Of a stretch of DNA of 64,000 nucleotides, positions 47,001-58,460 are shown one piece after another. Under the pieces are notes generated by a model. It made no database searches. It was not told the DNA's origin and saw nothing but the letters and a program-made list of their open reading frames with translations. Positions within the stretch are counted from its first letter, which is position 1. Every line of letters starts with the position of its first letter. The translations under genes and the position numbers were made by a program. Origin of the DNA: Acanthochlamys bracteata (taxonomy: Eukaryota > Streptophyta > Magnoliopsida > Pandanales > Velloziaceae); NCBI GenBank assembly GCA_019914995.1, contig CM034138.1, forward strand, positions 1,240,001 to 1,304,000, in the 5' to 3' direction.

Positions 47001-47370
47001 TCCCGGAGGTTTAATCTCTATATTGTAGGGAAATAGAAGCTGGAGCCTCTCGTCCATGTCGCCATAGTCAGTATTTGGTTCTTTTAATCTGGAACCAAGT
47101 ATTAATATCGGTCCTGATAGTTTCTTCAGCATTTTACCAAAGAAAGATCATGTTTTTTGAGATTTATACAATAGATTCTCAACATCCCTTATGTAGAGGA
47201 CAATTGGATGACTTTTTGCAACGGAAGCGAGAACCTGGATGGCAAGAATTAGATAAGCACCACGAAAAGAACAATATATCGTATCTGAGACGTTCATGCA
47301 AGACTGGGTACCTTATAAGCGATTGTATGAAGAGCTTCTCATCAAAAGACCAGCTATCAGAGCATTTAGA
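44055..47370 (-). pseudogene. Decayed, 5'-truncated AAA-ATPase (spastin/MSP1-type meiotic-clade AAA protein with FHA in homologues)
   Basis: The minus strand retains the exons of the C-terminal half of a ~1,200-residue plant AAA-ATPase: SWSFDEKLFIQSL, IVLYIRDVENLL, KMLKKLSGPILILGS, PPGDETHLVSWKSQLEEDMK, EFEKRIRPEVIPESEIGVTF, the AAA core, ELATMTEGYSGSDLK, RPLNMEDMRQAKNQ and the end QWNELYGEGGTRKKQQLSYF. The N-terminal half, including the FHA domain, is absent. Damage seen: in-frame stops at 47148-47150 and 45305-45307, reading-frame shifts near 47314 and within 46380-46440, and a lost donor after RQAKNQ near 44730. Walker A reads GLPGTGKT instead of GPPGTGKT. Most other splice sites survive, suggesting a recent pseudogene. 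Transcription is possible; a full-length enzyme is not. Confidence 0.85.
45606..46230 (-). pseudogene. AAA core exon of the decayed ATPase
   Basis: The longest intact stretch of the pseudogene, about 200 codons from EAPDNEFEKR to IIRRFERR. Walker A is GLPGTGKT, Walker B TITFVDEVDS, the pore loop TITSKWFGE, and sensor-1/arginine-finger region LAATNRPFDLDEAIIRRF. Apart from Pro-to-Leu in Walker A, the catalytic residues remain, which is consistent with recent loss. Confidence 0.85.
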
Positions 47371-50300
47371 GGAACTGAACATTTTACACAGAATCATGAG
47401 ATTGGTAAATGGAAAAGTACGTAAATGTCAACACACCAGCACTGATATTGAATATAACATGCACCTAAACTCAGACTTTACAGGTCACACATGATATGTT
47501 ACTTAATGCTACTCGGCCTATACTGGTATATACCATTCCAAAAACATTATGTCAGAAACAGACAATAAGTACAAACAACAGAAAGGATTTTCAGCAAGTA
47601 TGTTAGATCACTAAGAAAATACATTAGATCACTCCAAAACATTACTTCCACACCATCAATCGGACATTCTGTGTATGCAGGCTAGTAACGCAAATTAGTA
47701 TCCTCAGCTATATGGAACTCACAAGATGATTGTCCGGTGACGAAAACATTGACTTTGGCATATTCAACAGCAACACGTTTACAAACCTAGTTCTACTTTT
47801 AAGAAAGTGCATTTAACAGGAATTCAGACTTCCAAGAATGGACCATTCCATAAGCTGGAGTTGAAAATCACTTGCAATGGGCAGAATCAAGCCCTATTTG
47901 GTTCTAACGAAAGCCTGCTCCCACTGGTCTAACCTATTGAAGCACTACTAGATAATGCTTGAGAAATGTTATTCGTACGAATATTAGATTAAAGACAAAT
48001 AAGGCAGTGTTTTGGAAGTACTTTTAAAATAAAATTTTTAAAAAAAATAAAATATATATTTTTTGAAAAATAAGTTTTTTTTTATTTCTAAAAAAATAAT
48101 AAAAATATGTAATAAAAAAATCTTACTATAATTTTTTTTTATATTTTCTAAAATTTTAAATAAATTTTTTAAATATTTATAAAATATGTATTGAAAAACG
48201 TAAAATAAAAATTAAAAATTTATTTTTCTGATAAGCTAAGCTAAAATTTGAAGTCCTCAACCTTTGATAACGATCCTAAGATGTCTCTAACGTAATGGGA
48301 TAAGAAATAAATCCTTAGAGACAGCAAAAGGTAGCGCAAGCTAAAGCAGTTGCAAGGCCTCGATAGAGAGAGGAAAGCAAGCAGTGCAGGCTAAGACGAG
48401 AAAAGGGCATGTATAGAGAGTTGATGTTATTCTAGTTCGTCTTGCTGACTGGTTTGAAAGCTTGCCCTCTCTTTACATAGGGAAAAACTGATTTTAGGCT
48501 GTTTTTGAACTTTTTTTTTTAGGCTCTAGAGAATGTTAAATGATTCGGTCTATCATGCTCGTGTCATATCAAGATACTTTTATATCTTGAAGTGCAGCTT
48601 TGGTATTTCTTCAACGAGGTTACTGTTTGAGAAAAGTAAGTGCAGCTTCATGACTTGTATTTGGAACTCTTTCAGAGAACTGTTACCTAATATTGAAATT
48701 CCCTAACAATGCTAACATAGCTTTACAGTACTAGACTAAACCAATGCATTCCATATTGCAGTCGAGTTATGATACTGATTAAGCAGCTAAACTGCTCACT
48801 GCTTACCTAATTGCGGCCGCTTCTCTCTATTTCAATTTTCTTTGCCCTTTGCCGATACTTAGCATGACCTTTTATGATATCTACTTAGTGTACAACATCG
48901 CTTCTGGTGAGAAATATTAATTCTATCCAATCTTCTTGTGATGATAATGTTGCCTAACTTCTTCATTAAGGGAAAATTTCAAAAATTAGGGGTAGCATGG
49001 CTGCTTGATAAGATTGTTTTCTGTTTCTTAGCTAAAAGAGAGATCTGCGCATGTATAATTGGAATAAGTTCTATGGTATGTAATAGCAGATTATTATATG
49101 CTATATAGAGCTGCGCCTGAGATTGATTCCAGTATTTCCTTTTACTAGTTAATCTGATTGTCTTTGTTACTGCTAATACTATACTATTATTGTTAGCGTC
49201 TTTATGTAATTAGTTTTATAAGATGAGGCGGTCAATATGTATAGCTTGTGAGGTGATTGAACGAAACATTCTTTAGCGGCCACTTTTACTTTGCCGTTCG
49301 ATTAGCCGATACTATTAAGTTAATAATACGCATTTAATTTGGTGTTGTGCAGCTGTTAAGAGCTATTGGATGTACATATTAAACTAGTATCTTTCCTTTG
49401 TTCTGCTCTACTGATGCCTGTGTACTTTCTAAACAATTTAGACCGCAGTCTGTCTTTCTGCGCCTTGAAAATTTTAGTAGTAATTTATGCGGAGATAGTG
49501 TTCTGGAAACGTGCTATAGTTGGAAGCAGTATGATTCAAACCTCATGGGTCCCTATCTGCTTTCCGTGTTGGGAAGTTGAATGTCATACATTACATTAGA
49601 GATAACTCAGTAGTTACATACTATAATACTTGTGAACCTACCTTTATTCAGTAGTCCTTTGTGTTTATTCTATGTTATTAACTTCATAAGAACCAACCGG
49701 TAATGGTTCTAGAGCAAGCTGGTTTTTGTTATGTAATATTCAAACCTTTACTTATTAATTCTGTTATTTCTATACGAATTAGTACGGCTTCGTAGTTAGG
49801 ATGATGGTCAACTATGCTAGCAGTTCTTGGAAGTTCAATGTCAGGTCTGGCGAAAAAGAGCTGCCGGAGAAATTTGTTGCTGCAGCTCACCAGTTATAAG
49901 TCCAAAGTCGGAGAAACAGAAATGTTGTTAGATATTCTCTTGCATGTTTAAGTAAATTTGTTAAAAGATTGTTGCGGTTTCAGTGCTGAATTTATAAAGT
50001 CTTTGCATAAAATATATGAGTGGTCACACTTTTACTCGTCTTTCTTGAAGAACAGAAATACCTTCAACTTGTTTCTTGACGTTGAGATCACAAGTTACGA
50101 AAACAATTCATGCATGTATCTTCAAAAGCACTTCCATCCCATTTGCTCAAAAAGGAGAGCAGCTATACATCAAGACTTCTACTAAAGTCTTCTGAAACTT
50201 TCCTCAACCAGTTTTCATAGACTTAATGGAAACCTACTTGCATTAGACGCTTTAGCCTTTAGCTGATTAGAGCACGAGAGTGAGCTAGGCAGGTCGGTCT

Positions 50301-52660
50301 GCAGGCCGCCATCAACGTCAGCGTCATCACCAAATACTATTACAACTTGTTTTATCCATTCCTTTGTTCCGAGCTGTATCCCTTAAATTCCATCACCATT
50401 AACAACTATATTAGTTAAACCCTTTTTCATCCAACTAGGATCCCACCTTTTTTGCAATTTTTCTTACATCATTCTCTCCACTGTCGACGACCGAACTCAA
50501 AATAGTTTTCAATTAATCTCAATCTTTGCCGTAGCTGATCTTATTGGACCATTCCTGTTTAAGGAGGTTTGAAACTTTATTGATATTCTTTTTTAATTTT
50601 CAGCTCTTATGCCAACGTGAATGTGTGGGCCTTTGGGTTCTCAACTTTTTTATCTATTTATATAGAGATTTTGATCGTTTGAGCAACAACAAGCTCTTGT
50701 TCTTCTACTTGTTCTCTCTCGCAAGAGAGTTTCTGAACTGCAGCAGCTGAGTTTAATTTGCTTCAACAAAGTATCTCTGCAGTCCGCGAGAGGTACGTCC
50801 ACGTAGTTAATCTAGCTTCAAATTTGCTATCCATGCAAGTCTTTCGTGAATTTGTGATGCTTGTTCTTTTAGGACTGCTTAGCGTTTGGCAGCAACCTAT
50901 CGAGAAAGTTCAACTCATTGCTTGTTTTCTTGTGTAACATGAATTCCATTGTTCATATTGATAGCGAAGTTTTTCAGGGTGTCATTCTTCGTGTTTCACA
51001 ACCTGGACATTAATTCTAAGAAAGGTTAGTTTATTATTTCACAAACTAACAAAATAAAATTTTTTTAAGAGATCGAACGAGCAGGTTTATCTGGGAAAGG
51101 TAATCAATTAATTGTTTGAGATAAGTACGTATATACTTGTCGTTGTTGGTAGATACTATATTCTAAAGAAAACTTGCATTTAGAAACTGGACTAGTTAAA
51201 TATCCCATCAGCGGCCATACTTCATCCACGAAGTTTTTAGTATTGTTGATATAGATGAAGAAATTGTTAGAAAAATGTTCTTTTTTCAAAAGTTTTTTTG
51301 TTGTTTATTTCAAGAATTTGTTTTCTTCTTGATCTTGCGAGTACTATGATACCGTACCTGCCTCGCTGGAAGCCGCCTTCTTGTATTCTGTTATTTTTAA
51401 CAATTTTGTTTATAATTTTATATGTAAAGCGAAGAATATGTTTGCTAGCAAACAGAAACGTGGCTTTTGCTTTCGTTGATTTCTGGAATTCAAACCAAAT
51501 GTTTATTTAATTATATAATTTTGTTGCATTATATATTTATGGAGTAGAGTACCAACAAGGCTTCATATATTCAAAATTGCTACTACAAGCAGTTTCCTTC
51601 TTCTGTAGAAGTTTAATGTTGGTAGGAACTTCCTCTGTTAGTTTGCTTTCTTTTTAGTTCATTCTTCACATTTTAATTTCCTGGAGTTCTTTATGAATTA
51701 GAAACTTACATGTGTAAAGTTTGTGTTTTTGTTATTATACTCTGAAAGAACTATGAAAAAACAGCTAACTGCTGCAGATTTTAGTACTTTACGGAGGATT
51801 TGTTCCTGTCCAGCTAATGCTGGCCATTCACCAAAATCAACCCAATCAAAATCTGCAGAGTAATTTCTAACGTTAATTGCCAAGAAAGAAGCTACTCACA
51901 TTTTCGAGATTTTGGCTTGAATCGTAATTAACTTGATTATTCATTTGGTATGCATGGATTAGAACAACACTAGATGATTAATGAAATCGTTTTGAGTGGT
52001 TTGTCTTGAATTACATACCCTGGTATTGAGGGTATCTAAATCAATAATAGATGATAATGAAGAGAGTGAGACAACGTGCATTTATTAATTTTGATGTAAT
52101 GGAATATTTAGGAAAATTCTGGATTATCTGTTTGTGTTTCTTGAGCTGGACAAAATATCGACATCAACTTGCCGCACTGTCGAGGTTTTCATTTCCAGCG
52201 ATAGCATGACAAAAGTCAGCAAGAATTTGTGTCTCTCTTTACTTGTCTTCTCTGTATATAATAACAAGTGTGTCATTCTGCTCTATCTGCACTTGCATAA
52301 GAACTCCGCAAAAGTTTTCAGGCATTTGGAGATTTTTTGGCTTGAGTCTTTGATTGGTATGTTAGATCCATGAGAGACGCCCATATGTTTTTAGATCTTA
52401 AGTTCAAATTGTTTGTGCCAATGTTTGTTACAGTCTGCTGTTTGAGTTCATTTGAACTTGTGAATATTAGTAATCTTCTTGATTGTGTGACTTATAGAGG
52501 GAAGAGGTTGGAGATGTTAAGGTTATGTAAGCCTGCGAAATTTTGCAAAGTAGAAGTCTTGGGGTTAAAGCAATTTTCAGATTTTTATAATGTGTTCTTG
52601 TTCTCGTAACATATTCCAGTTGGTTAACCTTGCTAATAATGACATAATATTATCCTCGCA
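47371..52660. other. Gene-poor interval and SLAH upstream region
   Basis: Left part lacks the N-terminal exons of the AAA gene. An AT-rich repeat is at 48005-48240. From 48.3 to 52.6 kb I see no recognisable exon, only T-rich, intron- or UTR-like sequence. Because the SLAH coding exon starts right after a 3' splice site, its untranslated first exon(s) should lie here; candidates are near 50280-50790, but I cannot choose. Confidence 0.4.
48005..48240 (+). repeat. AT-rich dispersed element (MITE-like), copy 4
   Basis: Starts near GGCAGTGTTTTGGAAGTAC and ends near TCTGATAAGCTAAGCT. Same orientation as 30975-31195; the right end, inverted, matches the AGCTTATCA at the start of copy 1. Confidence 0.6.
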
Positions 52661-54966
52661 GATTTTTGTTCCTTACCGCAATGGAAGGCATTCCTGAAGA
52701 ATATCTACACTCCTTCAGAACTATATACTCTGGAACACCACCTACTCCTATTAGCAATGTCTTGTCCAACAACAATGGTTCTCAATCTCAAGCGGCCACC
52801 AACACTAATGCATTTGCTCAAGTAAGTTATATTTCTCCTGTAATCTTGTTTGTTAATCCTTATCGCAAGTTCATCTTGATTTGATGGGGAATTCAGGATT
52901 CATTTTCTTTCTGATATTCAATCACTGACTTGGGTGTCTGAAATTTTCTTACATTTTGAGCACTTCCTCACTTGCAGGTTCCAGAAACTACCAATAATAG
53001 CACACAGGATTTTGTAGGCCGTATGCCACCACCTAGCAATCCTCCTGGAATTGTTGAGTCGAAATTTCCTGGTTCTGTTACAATTGAAATCCCTGAATCT
53101 CTATCTGGGCTTGATGCTCGACCACCTAGACGAGCTAGATTTAGTGAGGAAGTTGGAGAAAAGGGCAAGAACTTGCGATGTGCTCGTCTATCGGATTCTT
53201 ACTTAGCTTCCAATATGCAATCAGGACACGGGATGATGCAGAACCCTTCCGAAGCCGTTGAAAGGATTCCAAGGAACCCAAGCTTTAGGGATAAAACCTA
53301 TGATCATTTCAAGACATTGTCCGGGAAGCTTGATAGGCAGTTATCAACTCTACGTGGAAGGCCTCAGGAACCAGAGTCAGAAGACAGCAATGGATCACAG
53401 AGTTCTGGAGACACATCTATGCCAGGAGTTGATCGTTACTTTGCTGCTTTGGAAGGGCCTGAGCTGGACACCCTGAGGGTAATTTTCCCTACCAATACTT
53501 CAAAATTTAAGTGGTAATACTATTTGCTGCAGTAAAATTTCATCAGCTATAAGTGTTGCATTTAAATGATTATAGGTCAAAAATTGTAATCATCCATTAC
53601 ATAAATCACTTGCAAATTTATCAACCTGTGAATTGCTTTACTTGTTTGACAAAGTCGTTAGCCACCGATGGTGTTACTATCATTAACCGCATCACTGACA
53701 TTGTTTTTCCTATCTGCAGCCATCTGAAGAACTGGCTCTGCCTGAAGACAAGCAGTGGCCCTTTCTTCTCCGCTTTCCTGTGTCCTCATTTGGTATGTGT
53801 CTTGGAGTAAGCAGTCAAGCAATTTTGTGGAAGACATTGGCAGTAGCTCCTTCTATGAAGTTTCTACATATTAGCCTAAATGTGAACCTTGTTCTCTGGT
53901 TCATATCAATCGCATTGATGGGGATCATCTCCTTCACCTACTTGTTGAAAATCATTTTCTATTTTGAAACCGTTCGACGAGAATATTACCACCCAATAAG
54001 GGTCAATTTTTTCTTTGCCCCATGGATAGCTTGCCTTTTCTTGACAATAGGGTTACCGCCATCAATAGCATCAAGCGTCCCTTCACCTCTCTGGTATGTT
54101 CTCATGGCTCCACTTTTTTGTCTGGAGCTGAAGATATACGGTCAGTGGATGTCTGGAGGCAAGAGGAGGCTTTCAAAAGTTGCGAATCCATCGAATCATC
54201 TCTCAATTGCTGGAAACTTTGTGGGTGCATCGCTTGGCGCATCAATGGGTTTGAAAGAAGGACCAACGTTCTTTTTTGCTGTTGGATTAGCTCACTATAT
54301 TGTGCTCTTTGTTACTCTCTATCAAAGGCTTCCAACAAGTGAAACACTACCAAAAGAACTACATCCTGTTTTCTTCTTGTTCGTAGCAGCACCAAGTGTT
54401 GCCTGTGTGGCTTGGGCAAACATCCATGGAGAATTCGATTATGGATCAAGGATTGTTTACTTCATCGCCTTGTTCCTCTACATTTCTCTCGTAAGTTTCT
54501 ATATATGCAACAAAACCTTGTGAACATGCTTTTCGGATAAAATTATTTGCTGAAAAATGTTATGTTGCACTAATTGCAGGCTGTGAGAATCAACTTCTTC
54601 AGAGGATTCAAGTTCTCATTAGCATGGTGGGCGTACACCTTCCCTATGACAGGGGCAGCAATTGCAACGATTCGTTACTCAAATGAAGTGGGGAACATGT
54701 TTACGCAAATCTTGTCAGTGGGACTATCCTTCATCTCAACTGTCACAGTTTCTTCGCTGCTGGTGACAACAGTTGTCCACGCGTTTGTTCTCAAGGATTT
54801 ATTCCCCAACGATGTCTCCATTGCTATCACTAACAAGAGGAAGAAGTCAGGCAAGAAGAAGCATAAACCACTCAAGTCATTAAACTTTGACAGCATCAAG
54901 AAGCTTGCAGCAATCAAATCACCAGACAGCAGCAGTTCAAATTCAAGTAACTCTCCTTCGCCGTAG
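52661..54966 (+). CDS. SLAH3: S-type anion channel, SLAC1-homologue 3-like
   Basis: Plasma-membrane nitrate/chloride channel of the SLAC/SLAH family, usually gated by phosphorylation. Coding exons 52681-52821, 52978-53478, 53720-54490 and 54580-54966 give 599 residues. The N-terminal ~215 residues are hydrophilic and Ser/Pro-rich, with the SLAH2/3 signatures DHFKTLSGKLDRQLS, VDRYFAALEGPELDTLR and WPFLLRFPVSSFGMCLG. The ten-helix core follows, with FFETVRREYYHPIR-like, ELKIYGQWMSGGKRRLSKVA, NFVGASLGASMGLKEG, LPKELHPVFFLFVAAPS and the exon-4 block RINFFRGFKFSLAWWAYTFP. The tail is basic then Ser-rich. A 3' splice site at 52660 (CCTCGCAG) lies just 20 bases before the ATG, so there is an intron in the 5' UTR. 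The N terminus is somewhat shorter than Arabidopsis SLAH3; SLAH2 is an alternative name. Confidence 0.93.
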
Positions 54967-55666
54967 GCGACAGGTTCATAACTTCATCGGTACCAGTGAA
55001 GATTGAGTTCCAGACGTTCCTGCTGCAAAACATTTGCGAGCAGACAGATGTGATAGTTGGACCTGAAAGGCGGCCGAGTATAGTGGATGAAATTGTATTC
55101 TTTTAGTCTTATATGATATTGTTTTCTGATGTAAATTCACATCCATTTATATCTATGCTATAGTTCTATGGTTCAGTTCTCTTGCATAATCATAGCTCCT
55201 TACTCAGTTTCTGGGCTTTAAGCATGTAGTGAAGCCTTTTGGGCTGAGCGGTCCATTAACTTCTGGGCTTTGGATCTGTACTAGAGTTTTGGTTGCAATC
55301 CGATATTAAACGTTCCGAACATCGAGCGACTCTCCGTTAAATTTGGTCCCGCAGCCGTTGATCTTGCAAATTTGTTATTTTTCCCGCCTGGAGTTTTCTG
55401 AAGTAACAAAAATAGACTCCTCCCTCAACTCTCTCCCTCTCTCAACGGCGAGCTACACAACGGTGCTTCCCAAACCAACGCAAAGCCAACCAAAACAAGA
55501 AGAAAACATAAACCAATTATAAGCTATTCTCTCTTTCTTTCTTCCTCCTACTCCTCCACCACCGTGAGAGTAGAAGAAAGAAAAACGGAGAGAAAGAAAG
55601 AACAAAGAAAATTCCGGCATTGCGTTGCATTGCCTTTCTTCTTCTTTCTTTTCAATCTCTCCAACA
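54967..55666. other. SLAH3 3' flank and SLD promoter/leader
   Basis: Tandem genes 700 bases apart. The last ~230 bases are pyrimidine/purine-striped (CTCTCTCCCTCTCTC, then GAAAGAAAGAAAG), typical of a plant TSS region and leader. No other gene is seen. Confidence 0.45.
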
Positions 55667-57061
55667 ATGGTGGCGGTGGAGGAGCAACAACTACAGAAAC
55701 AACAGAATAAGAACAACAATGGCACGACAACAACGAGGCTGATTACTTCTGAAGAACTTGCTCGTCACAATGTTGAGTCGGACCTGTGGATCGCTATACA
55801 AGGAAAAGTATATGACGTCACCGGCTGGCTAAAATTTCATCCCGGTGGCGAGATTCCTCTTCTAGATCTCGCCGGACAAGATGTCACCGATGCGTTCGTT
55901 GCTTACCATCCTCCATCCGCGTGGCGAAATCTCGACCGTCTATTTATTGGAAAGCTCACCAATTATCAAATTTCTCCAGTTTCTCGTGATTACCGCCGGC
56001 TCATTGCTGAATTTTCTAAAGCGGGAATGTTCAATCAGAAAGGTCATGGTGTTGCTATTAGTCTTGTGGTCATGCTGTTCTTGTTTTGTGCTTCCGTTTA
56101 TGGAGTTATTGGTTGCCGGAATCTTGTTGTTCATTTGCTTTCTGGAGCTTTAATGGGGTTCACTTGGATTCAATCCGCTTGGGTTGGGCATGATGCTGGG
56201 CATTATAATGTTATGATTAGTCCAGGGTTTAATCGCCTTGCTCAGATTGTTCTTGGGAATTGTCTCACTGGAATTAGTATTGGGTGGTGGAAGCGCAACC
56301 ATAATGCTCACCACATTGCTTGCAATAGCTTGGATTATGATCCTGACGTACAGCATATTCCCTTGTTTGCTGTTTCTTCACGGTTGTTTGCCTCGATGAG
56401 GTCTTACTTCTACATGAGAACAATGGCGTTTGATGGGATTGCACGTCTACTTGTCAGTTACCAGCATTGGACTTTCTATCCTGTAATGTGCTTTGCGAGG
56501 ATAAATCTATTTGCTCAATCAGCGACTCTCCTTCTTTCAAGCAAGAGGGTGCCTGATAGATGGCAGGAGATTGCTGGTTGCATTGTGTTTTGGATTTGGT
56601 ACCCTCTACTTGTGGCCTGCTTGCCTAATTGGGGTGAAAGGGCAATGTTTGTTGTTGCGAGCTTTGTTGTCACCGGAATTCAGCATGTCCAATTCTGCCT
56701 CAATCACTTTTCCTCAACAGTCTATGTCGGGCAGCCCCATGGGAATGATTGGTTTGAGAAGCAGACTGCAGGCACGCTCAACATTACGTGCTCGCCATGG
56801 ATGGATTGGTTCCATGGAGGCCTGCAGTTTCAGGTTGAGCACCATCTCTTCCCTCGGTTTCCACGCTGCCATCTGAGAAGGATCTCACCTCTTGTTAGGG
56901 ACCTTTGCAAAAAACACAACCTTAGTTACAACAGCGCATCATTCTTGAAAGCCAATCTTTTGACAATCAGGACGCTCCGAGTGGCCGCATTGCAGGCAAG
57001 GGAATTGGGCAATCCGATGCCAAAGAATTTGGTATGGGAGGCAGTCAACACCCACGGATGA
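55667..57061 (+). CDS. SLD: Delta-8 sphingolipid long-chain base desaturase (cytochrome b5 fusion)
   Basis: Inserts the delta-8 double bond into the long-chain base of ceramides in the ER, making 8-unsaturated sphingolipids linked to membrane function and cold or aluminium tolerance. A single exon encodes 464 residues. An N-terminal cytochrome b5 domain (about 24-105) has heme ligands in HPGG (58-61) and His81. The desaturase domain carries the three histidine boxes HDAGH (175-179), HNAHH (212-216) and QVEHH (389-393); the Gln in the third box marks front-end desaturases. Four or so membrane helices lie between. ATG 55667 is the first ATG; upstream frame continues only from TTG. The N terminus is Gln/Asn-rich (QQLQKQQNKNNNG), which is variable in this family. 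Isomer preference cannot be told. Confidence 0.94.
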   Translation: MVAVEEQQLQKQQNKNNNGTTTTRLITSEELARHNVESDLWIAIQGKVYDVTGWLKFHPGGEIPLLDLAGQDVTDAFVAYHPPSAWRNLDRLFIGKLTNYQISPVSRDYRRLIAEFSKAGMFNQKGHGVAISLVVMLFLFCASVYGVIGCRNLVVHLLSGALMGFTWIQSAWVGHDAGHYNVMISPGFNRLAQIVLGNCLTGISIGWWKRNHNAHHIACNSLDYDPDVQHIPLFAVSSRLFASMRSYFYMRTMAFDGIARLLVSYQHWTFYPVMCFARINLFAQSATLLLSSKRVPDRWQEIAGCIVFWIWYPLLVACLPNWGERAMFVVASFVVTGIQHVQFCLNHFSSTVYVGQPHGNDWFEKQTAGTLNITCSPWMDWFHGGLQFQVEHHLFPRFPRCHLRRISPLVRDLCKKHNLSYNSASFLKANLLTIRTLRVAALQARELGNPMPKNLVWEAVNTHG

Positions 57062-58330
57062 AGGTGCTGATCCCCAAGGCTGCTACTGGTATTCAACTTG
57101 TCCTTGAGCCAACTTTGTTTGGCTCATGCGTTACATACGAGTCTTTGGTTATATTATGATACTTCAACCTCTTCTGTTCTGTAGTCTCTAGAGAATTTTT
57201 CAAGAAAATAATTGTTTCTAGATACAAAATGGTTTCTTCAAGAATTGGATTTTGGACGAAAATGAATTCAATGTTTTTGCCTTAAGGTACTTTCTTCTCT
57301 CAACTGCTCGCTGCGGGAATGCATTTAGTGTGAGGTTATCATAAGAATTTGACACACTTCAATACCTTCCAAATACCCATCCTAGTGATTGATACAGCTA
57401 GCTTAGCGCTTATTCACTAAGCACATAGCCGTTTCCACCATAACAGACACTTATGAACCTTATTTTCATTTTCCCTGTATCCTTGATTCTTTCTGGCTAT
57501 TATTTTGCAAGCCTTGTTTGCACATCAAGGCATGTAAGTTGGCAAAACTTGGAGATTAGTGATGTTCTAGATTTATAGGGCATGTTTCAAATACCCTATA
57601 CTTGGAGACTAGTGATATTTCAGATTTATAGGACATTTTTCTTTCATCTGAATTAAAGTTTCAGAAAGTTCACATATTTCAAATGTAAACTTAACTCAGA
57701 AGTACACCTTAAAATTCGAGATTAGTGATATCCATATTTATAGTGTTTCTTTGTCCGGATAGAATTGAAAGTTCTGCATAATTTATATATTTTAAATATA
57801 AACTGAATTTAAAAGTACATTTTAAATTTATTATACTTTACTTTTAACCCACTTCAAAAAATAAAAATTAAATTTTACTTTCAACTCACTTTAAATAATA
57901 ATTAAAATATAAAAATTAAATTCTAATTTTAATCCTTTTTTAAAAAAATTTATTTTCTACTTTTCATTTTATAAAATTCATTTGAATCATGCTTTTAATC
58001 TCCAAAACATCTCTCTCCCGCCGTCCTTTTTCTTTCTTCATTCCACGAAGACTGATTTCTTTTTCTCTTTTCTTCGTCTGATATTTTGAGAAATTTTCTA
58101 GCTTTCCATCTTCCCTTCATCGAAACCAGTTCTCAATCTTTATCAACTCTCCCTCTCCTCCACCGCCATCGCGGCCATTTCAGCTCTCGATTTTACGCGC
58201 GGCTCCGGCCTGATCAAGAGAATACTGCCCGGAGACGGTTAGATTATTTGCTCCATTGATAGATGATTGGATTTCTCCGCTGCTGCTATCAAGCAGCGGG
58301 CAATGTCTCAACATCCGGCTAATTCGCCTT
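57062..58330. other. SLD 3' flank, old repeats, leader-like stretch
   Basis: About 57580-57985 carries tandem-like segments (GAGATTAGTGATAT repeated at about 57550, 57605 and 57720) and an opening GGGCATGTTTCAAATACCC like the Tourist ends, so it is probably composite MITE debris. From about 58000 the sequence turns pyrimidine-rich and then G+C-rich, resembling a gene promoter and leader for the relic exon that follows. A perfect 8-bp-stem hairpin (CCGCTGCT, loop of 7, AGCAGCGG) is at 58277-58299. Confidence 0.4.
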
Positions 58331-58460
58331 TCTAGCAACTGTTGAGAGATGGCAGGGAGGATAAACGGGACTATTATGTTAATTTAGGTTAAGCTATCAA
58401 AAAATTGAGGGAAGAGATTTCAAATATTTTCTACCGTCAGCCTTCCTTCTATATATATAC
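58331..58460 (+). pseudogene. Relic exon of a DUF2358 (chloroplast) gene
   Basis: The frame from 58357 reads EDKRDYYVNLG, a stop (TAA, 58390-58392), then AIKKLREEISNIFYRQPSFY, ending at a donor ATAC|GTAAGT. This aligns to the opening of the DUF2358 domain (D-Y-Y-V-N-x-G-x-A-I-x-x-L-R-E-E). The stop replaces a residue in the conserved block. I could not find the following exon (RDDI...FKDPLNTF), so this is an isolated decayed fragment. The upstream G+C-rich leader-like DNA may be what is left of its promoter. Confidence 0.6.
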
